Shown here one piece after another: positions 58,680 through 64,000 of a stretch of 64,000 nt of DNA. Origin of the DNA: Empedobacter tilapiae (lineage in GTDB: Bacteria; Bacteroidota; Bacteroidia; Flavobacteriales; Weeksellaceae). Every line of letters starts with the position of its first letter. Position 1 is the first letter of the stretch. The notes under the pieces are model-generated. The model was not told the DNA's origin. It did not search any database and saw only the letters and a program-made list of their open reading frames with translations. The translations under genes and the position numbers were made by a program. The stretch is from NCBI RefSeq assembly GCF_004785645.1, contig NZ_SRPE01000003.1, positions 62,001 through 126,000 of the forward strand, in the 5' to 3' direction.

Positions 58680-61430
58680 CTATTGCATTTCCATTCTTCG
58701 CATTCCGCCACCTTCTCTTGGTCGGTCTCCGTTTCCGCCTTTTGTAGATTTACCACCAAACTGATTTAAGTTGAACGTTAACGAGAACATTACAAATCGA
58801 GTTAGGACATTGTTACGTTGATCAACAGTAGATTCTGCATTAATTGTTCGCGTATAACTATTATTTTGATTCAATAAATCGTAAACTTTTACCCCAGCTT
58901 CCAACTTATCATCGAAGAAACGGTACATCAAACTAGTATTCCATAAAAAGAAATCACGCTTGAAACCTGCTGCCATTCTCGAGTTATAATTGTAACTGAA
59001 ATCATTTGTCCAAGTCAAATTTTTAGGAAAAGTAGAAATCGTTTTAATTCCGAAATTGTGCGTAATATTATTTTGATTATCAATAGAATAATTCACATAT
59101 TTCGAATTTGTGAAGTTCAAACGATAAGAAGGCGAAATCGTTAAATAATCACCATAATCCCAATTTAATCTCAACGTAGGCGATAAAGTTGTATTGTATT
59201 GCTCATATTTCACCGCATCTCTAAAACCTTGCGTTAAAGCATAACTCGCCGACATTCCTACATTTACTCTAAATTTATTGATGCCTTTTTGATATTGTTT
59301 ATTAAAGAAAAAGTTACCATTCAGACGATAATTTCCTTTTACATTTTCATATGTTGTAGTTCGTTTATAAATCGAATAATCCATTTCTGTATAATTAACA
59401 ATATTCGATTCGTTGTACGTATAACCTAAGTTAGCGTTAAACCCTTGACGTGTTTTACGATCAAAATTGCTAAACATCAAATTGATTTGATGCGCTTTAT
59501 TTGGATCAAGATCTGGGTTACCTTTGAAAACATCTAACGGATCAGTTTCATCTAAAATCGGTAAAACTTGCGATGTAGAAGCTAAACTTGTTTGATAATT
59601 ATACATTAAGGAAAGCGAGTTATTTCCGCTTTGATAACGAATATTTCCCGAAATATCTGGCAAGGTTTTGTTTTGAATAGAACGATAATCATCTGCTTTG
59701 AATGTTCCAAAATTTTGTTGATTGTTGATATTTGCTCCCAAACGAACTGTTGCTGAAATTTTATTTTTGTTCAATAATAATTGTGCATACGGATTAAATT
59801 CATTCAATTTAGTTGAATAAAAACGCGTCAAATCATTGTTCAAATTGTCATATTCTCCCGTTACATCATTATAATTCCACGTTCTATTATTGGTTTCAGA
59901 ATCGGTTAAATTATAAGCAGAACCAACAGCAATTTTCAAAGAATCTGTAATTGGATACGTATATTTTACATCAAAATTGTATTGATTATTCTTGGAAATA
60001 TTTTTCTCATTGATGTTTCGATAAATATCCGAAATTGAATCATTCGTATATAAAGTTGTTGAATTGATGAACGAATTTCGATCTGTTTTACCAATCGAAA
60101 TACTTGAATTAAAATCTAGATATGACTTATTTTTGAATTTCTGATTAAGTGATAATAATGTATTAAATGTATTCGAATTTGATTTTCCATTTGAAGTTTG
60201 ATTCATTTGATTTCTCAAATCACCCAAATCTGAATATGTTTTGCTATCTGAAATCGATGAGTTTGTAGATGATGAATTACTAAATGATGGATAAAAATAA
60301 ATGCTTGTGTTGTTTTTCGTCCATTCTAAATTTGTTCCAAAATTATGTCCATACGATTCGTTTTTGCTTTTAGAATTAGCATCAGAAGTATAAATATTTT
60401 TAGGTGCAAAATTTTCGATGTGTTTATATTGATCATTTTTTGAAAACGAATGATTCAAACGATAATCTGCACCAATTTTCAAATTATCATTTAATTGATC
60501 ATTATAATTCAATCCAATCGAAGTATTTGTTGTTACTCCATCAGAACCTCTTCGTCCCATTCCGCCTCTTCCACGCGAACCTTCACCGCTTGTCATTCCA
60601 GAAGCAGCAATATCAGTAGAAGAACCAATCAAACTAATTTTCTTTTTACCTTTAAAATAATTTGCCATCAAATTACCTTCGTAATGATTATCCGTTCCAT
60701 AACCAGCTGTTGCTTTCAGCATATAGCCTTTCTTTTTATCTTCTTTCAAGGTAATATTTAGTGAAGATTTATCCGATTTCGAACGTTCTCCAGAGAATTT
60801 TTCATTTTTCGTTTTATAATCTGAAACCTGAATTTTTTTGATAATATCTGCAGGTAAATTTTCTAACGCAACTTTTCCATCCGTTCCAAAAAATGGTTCA
60901 CCATCAATCAAAATCTCATTAACATCTTTTCCATTTACTGTAATATTTCCGCTGTCATCCATCTCAAAACCTGGTAATTCTCTCAACAAAGCTTCCAAAT
61001 TTGCATTCGGTTTTACTTTGTAAGAATCAGCATTATATTCTATTGTATCTTGTTTTACAACAATAGGTTCCACATTTGTTACTACAACTTCATCCAAATC
61101 ATAAATCATCGGATTAATGATAATTGTTCCAAGATCAATATTGTTTTTTATCGATTCGAAACTTTGCTTGAAAACGCCTTCTAAAGGATCGTCAATAATT
61201 AAATAAACAGGTTTATCTTGAAGAATAATTTCAATTCTGAACGTGCCATCATCATTTGTAGATGTAGTAGAAATTTGTGTAGAATCGGCTTTGTTTCCTA
61301 AAATAACTTCAGAATCAGCTAAAGGAAAATTAAGCACATCCGTTACTTTTCCAGTAATTGTGATTTTTTCTTGTCCAAAAGAAAAAATCGTTATAAGACT
61401 AAAAAGAAATGATAGGATATATTTTGTCAT
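58680..61430 (-). CDS. Outer-membrane beta-barrel protein (TonB-dependent receptor-like)
   Basis: 916 residues. A signal peptide (ending FSFGQ), a CarboxypepD_reg-like domain (about 22-110: ITGKVTDVLNFPLADSEVIL), and a plug-like domain (about 130-230: VNGKDVNEILIDGEPFFGTD, quoted as motif) precede a long beta-barrel (about 240-890) of the OMP_b-brl_3 type. The chain has Gly/Arg-rich insertions (EGSRGRGGMGRRGSDG near 280 and KGGNGDRPREGGGMRRMEMQ at the end). It probably imports or binds a ligand at the surface, but no ligand is evident. The convergent neighbour is the GLPGLI gene, a known association. Confidence 0.9.
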   Translation of the reverse strand: MTKYILSFLFSLITIFSFGQEKITITGKVTDVLNFPLADSEVILGNKADSTQISTTSTNDDGTFRIEIILQDKPVYLIIDDPLEGVFKQSFESIKNNIDLGTIIINPMIYDLDEVVVTNVEPIVVKQDTIEYNADSYKVKPNANLEALLRELPGFEMDDSGNITVNGKDVNEILIDGEPFFGTDGKVALENLPADIIKKIQVSDYKTKNEKFSGERSKSDKSSLNITLKEDKKKGYMLKATAGYGTDNHYEGNLMANYFKGKKKISLIGSSTDIAASGMTSGEGSRGRGGMGRRGSDGVTTNTSIGLNYNDQLNDNLKIGADYRLNHSFSKNDQYKHIENFAPKNIYTSDANSKSKNESYGHNFGTNLEWTKNNTSIYFYPSFSNSSSTNSSISDSKTYSDLGDLRNQMNQTSNGKSNSNTFNTLLSLNQKFKNKSYLDFNSSISIGKTDRNSFINSTTLYTNDSISDIYRNINEKNISKNNQYNFDVKYTYPITDSLKIAVGSAYNLTDSETNNRTWNYNDVTGEYDNLNNDLTRFYSTKLNEFNPYAQLLLNKNKISATVRLGANINNQQNFGTFKADDYRSIQNKTLPDISGNIRYQSGNNSLSLMYNYQTSLASTSQVLPILDETDPLDVFKGNPDLDPNKAHQINLMFSNFDRKTRQGFNANLGYTYNESNIVNYTEMDYSIYKRTTTYENVKGNYRLNGNFFFNKQYQKGINKFRVNVGMSASYALTQGFRDAVKYEQYNTTLSPTLRLNWDYGDYLTISPSYRLNFTNSKYVNYSIDNQNNITHNFGIKTISTFPKNLTWTNDFSYNYNSRMAAGFKRDFFLWNTSLMYRFFDDKLEAGVKVYDLLNQNNSYTRTINAESTVDQRNNVLTRFVMFSLTFNLNQFGGKSTKGGNGDRPREGGGMRRMEMQ

Positions 61431-61489
61431 GAGATGAATAGGTTACTTCATCTGTTAGACATCAAATTTGGGGCAAAGTTTAATTTTGA

Positions 61490-61999
61490 TTAAAGTTTTT
61501 TCCAACTTTTATCCGAAATTTTATTTAGATCAATTTCAGAAGTAGTGATAAAAAGCGGCGTAATTTCTACAATTCGCTTTACCTGAGTTGTTTTCAGGTT
61601 AGATTCTGGACAAAATGTTTCGATTAAAACAATTTTTTCTGAATCAGAAGAATTTGATTTATAAAGCGTTTTTTGAATTTTTTTCTCAATTTTCCAATTT
61701 GTACAACTTCCAATACTATAATATTCGAAGGTTAAAAGTGGAAGAAATCCAAAGATAATTCCAAAGATAAATTTCATCACATTCATAAAACTCCATCCGT
61801 CTTTCTTTTTGATAGAAAGTAGGAAAAGCACATAAATACTAACTGCCGAAGCAAAAGTTAAAAGCTTTGGAAATAGTTTTGCAAAGTCATGATTCGCGAA
61901 TTCTAAACTGATAAAATCTCCAATCAGAAAGTATCCAATAAACCATATAATAAAAATTGTACAGATGATTAAGATAATATTTCGAAGAGTTTTATTCAT
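61490..61999 (-). CDS. Small membrane protein, function unknown
   Basis: 169 residues. Three hydrophobic segments are visible: IILIICTIFIIWFIGYFLIG (8-27), a second (about 44-64, LLTFASAVSIYVLFLLSI) and a third (about 77-95, FIFGIIFGFLPLLTF). A hydrophilic C-terminal domain of about 75 residues contains two Cys (C99 region and C131 region). No family recognised. Minus strand between the beta-barrel gene and methylmalonyl-CoA mutase. Confidence 0.68.
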   Translation of the reverse strand: MNKTLRNIILIICTIFIIWFIGYFLIGDFISLEFANHDFAKLFPKLLTFASAVSIYVLFLLSIKKKDGWSFMNVMKFIFGIIFGFLPLLTFEYYSIGSCTNWKIEKKIQKTLYKSNSSDSEKIVLIETFCPESNLKTTQVKRIVEITPLFITTSEIDLNKISDKSWKKL

Positions 62000-62031
62000 T
62001 TCGCTTTAAGGTTTGTGTGGTATAAATATAA

Positions 62032-62060
62032 AAATATTCCTGTCAATAGACAGGAATACT
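62032..62060 (-). terminator. scpA terminator
   Basis: TATTCCTGTC and GACAGGAATA (62034-62043 and 62048-62057) pair around AATA. On the minus strand a T run follows. Confidence 0.85.
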
Positions 62061-62075
62061 CATACTAAAATAGAT

Positions 62076-64000
62076 TTATTTATAAGATTTCAATAAATTC
62101 TCTAAAATTTCGCAGGCACATTCAGCCAAGTTTGTCCCTGGACCAAAGATTGCATCTGCACCATTTTGATAAAGATAATCATAATCTTGACGCGGAATAA
62201 CACCTCCGACTACGATATAAACATCATCTCTACCTAATTCTTTCAATTGTTTTACAACTTCCGGAACCAACGTTTTGTGTCCTGCAGCTAAAGAAGAAAT
62301 TCCTAAAATATGAACATCATTCTCTACAGCTTGTTTCGCAACTTCTGCTGGCGTTTGGAACAATGGAGAAATATCCACATCAAATCCCATATCCGCAAAA
62401 GAGGTTGCAACGACTTTCGCGCCACGATCGTGACCGTCTTGTCCCATTTTCGCCACCATAATACGAGGACGGCGTCCGTCTTCTTCTGCAAACTCGTCAG
62501 CTAAATTACGAGCTTCCTCAAATTTATTCATTTTACCTGCTTCCATAGCATAAACTCCTTGAATTCCTCTTGTAATTGCTTTATGACGACCAAAAATCGC
62601 TTCTAATGCATCAGAAATTTCACCTAACGTAACACGACGACGAGCTGCTTCGATAGATAATTCTAATAAATTTCCTTCGCCTGTTTCAGCAGCTTTTGTT
62701 AATTGTGTTAAAATATCTTGTACAGCTTCGCTATTACGCTCCGCTTTAATTTGATTTAATCGATCAATTTGTTTTTGACGAACAGCTGTGTTGTCAACTT
62801 CTAAAATTTCGAACTCTTGTTGTTCTAATTTCGAGCGGTAAGCATTTACACCTACAATCGCAACTTCACCAGAATCAATTTTGGCTTGTTTTTTTGCAGC
62901 AGCTTCTTCAATACGCATTTTTGGAATTCCAGCTTCTATGGCTTGTGTCATTCCACCTAATTCACGAACTTCTTGAATGTATTCCCACGCTTGATTCGCC
63001 ATTTCATTTGTCAAAGATTCAATCATAAAACTTCCTCCAAAAGGATCAGCCGTTCTACAAATTTGAGTTTCCTCTTGTAAAATGATTTGTGTATTACGCG
63101 CAATACGAGCGGAGAAATCTGTTGGTAATGCAATTGCTTCGTCCAATGCATTGGTATGCAAAGATTGTGTTCCACCTAAAGCAGCAGCTAAGGCTTCGAT
63201 TGCTGTACGACCAATATTATTATAAGGTTCTTGCTCTGTTAAACTCCAACCAGAAGTCTGACAGTGCGTTCTCAACATTAATGATTTTTTATTTTGAGGC
63301 TCAAATTCTTGCATCAATTTTGCCCATAACATACGAGCAGCTCTCATTTTTGCAATTTCTTGAGGAAAATTCATTCCAATCGCCCAGAAAAATGATAAAC
63401 GAGGAGCGAAGTCATCAACTTTCAATCCTGCTTCCAAACCAGTTTTCACGTATTCATAACCATCTGCAAGAGTATAAGCCATTTCCAAAACAGGCGTAGC
63501 TCCAGCTTCTTGCATGTGATAACCTGAAATAGAAATAGAATTGAAACGAGGTATTTTTTGAGAAGTATATTCGAAAATATCTGCAATAATTTTCATCGAA
63601 GGAGTTGGCGGATAAATGTATGTATTACGCACCATGAACTCTTTCAAAATATCATTCTGAATTGTACCAGAAAGTTGTTCTTGTGAAACACCTTGCTCTT
63701 CTGCAGCTACAATGTAAAAAGCTAAAATAGGAAGAACAGCTCCGTTCATTGTCATTGAAACCGAAATTTTATCCAATGGAATTTCATTGAACAAAATCTT
63801 CATATCTTCTACAGAATCTATTGCAACTCCAGCTTTACCAACATCTCCTACAACGCGCTCATGGTCTGAATCGTAACCGCGGTGAGTAGCCAAATCAAAA
63901 GCAACAGAAAGTCCTTTCTGACCAGCAGCTAAATTTCTTTTGTAAAAAGCATTCGATTCTTCTGCAGTAGAAAAACCTGCATATTGGCGAATTGTCCAAG
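62076..64000 (-). CDS. scpA: Methylmalonyl-CoA mutase, large subunit (N-terminus beyond window)
   Basis: 641 codons are visible; the frame runs off the right edge, so about 70-80 N-terminal residues are missing. The visible N-terminal part [20 protein letters not shown] and [17 protein letters not shown] is the substrate-binding TIM barrel of the mutase. The C-terminal domain binds cobalamin through the DxHxxG motif in [20 protein letters not shown], followed by [20 protein letters not shown]. It interconverts methylmalonyl-CoA and succinyl-CoA with adenosylcobalamin. No riboswitch can be examined because the 5' end is outside. Confidence 0.95.
   Translation of the reverse strand, partial: WTIRQYAGFSTAEESNAFYKRNLAAGQKGLSVAFDLATHRGYDSDHERVVGDVGKAGVAIDSVEDMKILFNEIPLDKISVSMTMNGAVLPILAFYIVAAEEQGVSQEQLSGTIQNDILKEFMVRNTYIYPPTPSMKIIADIFEYTSQKIPRFNSISISGYHMQEAGATPVLEMAYTLADGYEYVKTGLEAGLKVDDFAPRLSFFWAIGMNFPQEIAKMRAARMLWAKLMQEFEPQNKKSLMLRTHCQTSGWSLTEQEPYNNIGRTAIEALAAALGGTQSLHTNALDEAIALPTDFSARIARNTQIILQEETQICRTADPFGGSFMIESLTNEMANQAWEYIQEVRELGGMTQAIEAGIPKMRIEEAAAKKQAKIDSGEVAIVGVNAYRSKLEQQEFEILEVDNTAVRQKQIDRLNQIKAERNSEAVQDILTQLTKAAETGEGNLLELSIEAARRRVTLGEISDALEAIFGRHKAITRGIQGVYAMEAGKMNKFEEARNLADEFAEEDGRRPRIMVAKMGQDGHDRGAKVVATSFADMGFDVDISPLFQTPAEVAKQAVENDVHILGISSLAAGHKTLVPEVVKQLKELGRDDVYIVVGGVIPRQDYDYLYQNGADAIFGPGTNLAECACEILENLLKSYK

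Noticed and set aside
1-64000. tRNA, rRNA, CRISPR or IS element
   Set aside because: No cloverleaf-like repeats, direct repeat arrays, transposase or integrase genes were recognised by eye. Small RNAs without clear structure would be missed.

Overview
The window is AT-rich chromosomal DNA from a member of the Bacteroidota, almost certainly class Flavobacteriia. The evidence is two proteins with type IX secretion (T9SS) C-terminal sorting domains, a GLPGLI-family protein, a DUF6089 beta-barrel gene in a CBS - nadK - DUF6089 - uppS - bamA - ompH - ompH block, and several promoters of the Bacteroidota form TTG-N17-19-TAnnTTTG. The protein set, including a periplasmic glycosylasparaginase next to a GH92 mannosidase, fits Weeksellaceae (Empedobacter/Elizabethkingia-like). 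The family assignment is inference. No rRNA, tRNA, insertion sequence, prophage or CRISPR array was seen. This is mostly core genome.

Layout. 1-5.5 kb (minus strand): the 5' part of a glutaminyl cyclotransferase lipoprotein gene, ruvC, a GC-richer intergenic spacer with a perfect 60-bp palindrome, a 595-residue uncharacterised protein, and a GH3-family enzyme. 5.5-10.3 kb (plus): a DUF2797 protein, a TPR/LuxR-type membrane regulator, a T9SS-exported repeat protein and a small lipoprotein. 10.3-15.6 kb (plus): a threonine operon, thrA-thrB-thrC plus a small unknown gene. It is preceded by a 20-codon leader peptide rich in Thr and Ile codons and an intrinsic terminator, a classic attenuation layout. 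15.7-19.4 kb: a zinc alcohol dehydrogenase, two small lipoproteins and a membrane protein/lipoprotein pair. 19.3-25.9 kb (minus): 5-formyl-THF cyclo-ligase, a 42-residue membrane ORF, a lipoprotein, rnhA, an M1 aminopeptidase, a PlsC-type acyltransferase, and a carboxypeptidase-regulatory-like/alpha-beta hydrolase fusion. 26.0-27.7 kb: pgi.

27.7-35.6 kb (minus): rmlD and the outer-membrane biogenesis block (CBS protein, nadK, DUF6089, uppS, bamA, two ompH/skp genes). 35.8-38.6 kb (plus): mevalonate-kinase-like gene, UbiA-type prenyltransferase, RluB-type pseudouridine synthase. 38.7-47.2 kb: an S9 glutamyl-endopeptidase-like peptidase, rluF, an ArsC-like protein, a DPP4-like peptidase, a second T9SS protein and serS. 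47.5-53.5 kb: a lipoprotein made of 7-residue repeats, holB, cutC, a glycosylasparaginase and a GH92 mannosidase; the last two suggest N-glycan scavenging. 53.6-58.6 kb: a Zur-like regulator with a Zn/Cd P-type ATPase, a tyrosine phosphatase, a siderophore-interacting flavoprotein with a candidate Fur-like operator, and a GLPGLI protein. 58.7-64 kb (minus): a TonB-receptor-like beta-barrel protein, a small membrane protein, and methylmalonyl-CoA mutase (cut by the window end).

Most units end in clear hairpin/T-tract terminators, many shared by convergent genes. Three genes (pgi, serS, DUF6089) have a spurious upstream TTG start that lies inside a promoter -7 box, so their starts are corrected here. 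The strongest leads for new biology are the threonine leader/attenuator with almost no 5' UTR, the 60-bp palindrome, the 595-residue orphan protein, and a possible membrane-tethered HTH protein with a TTG start.
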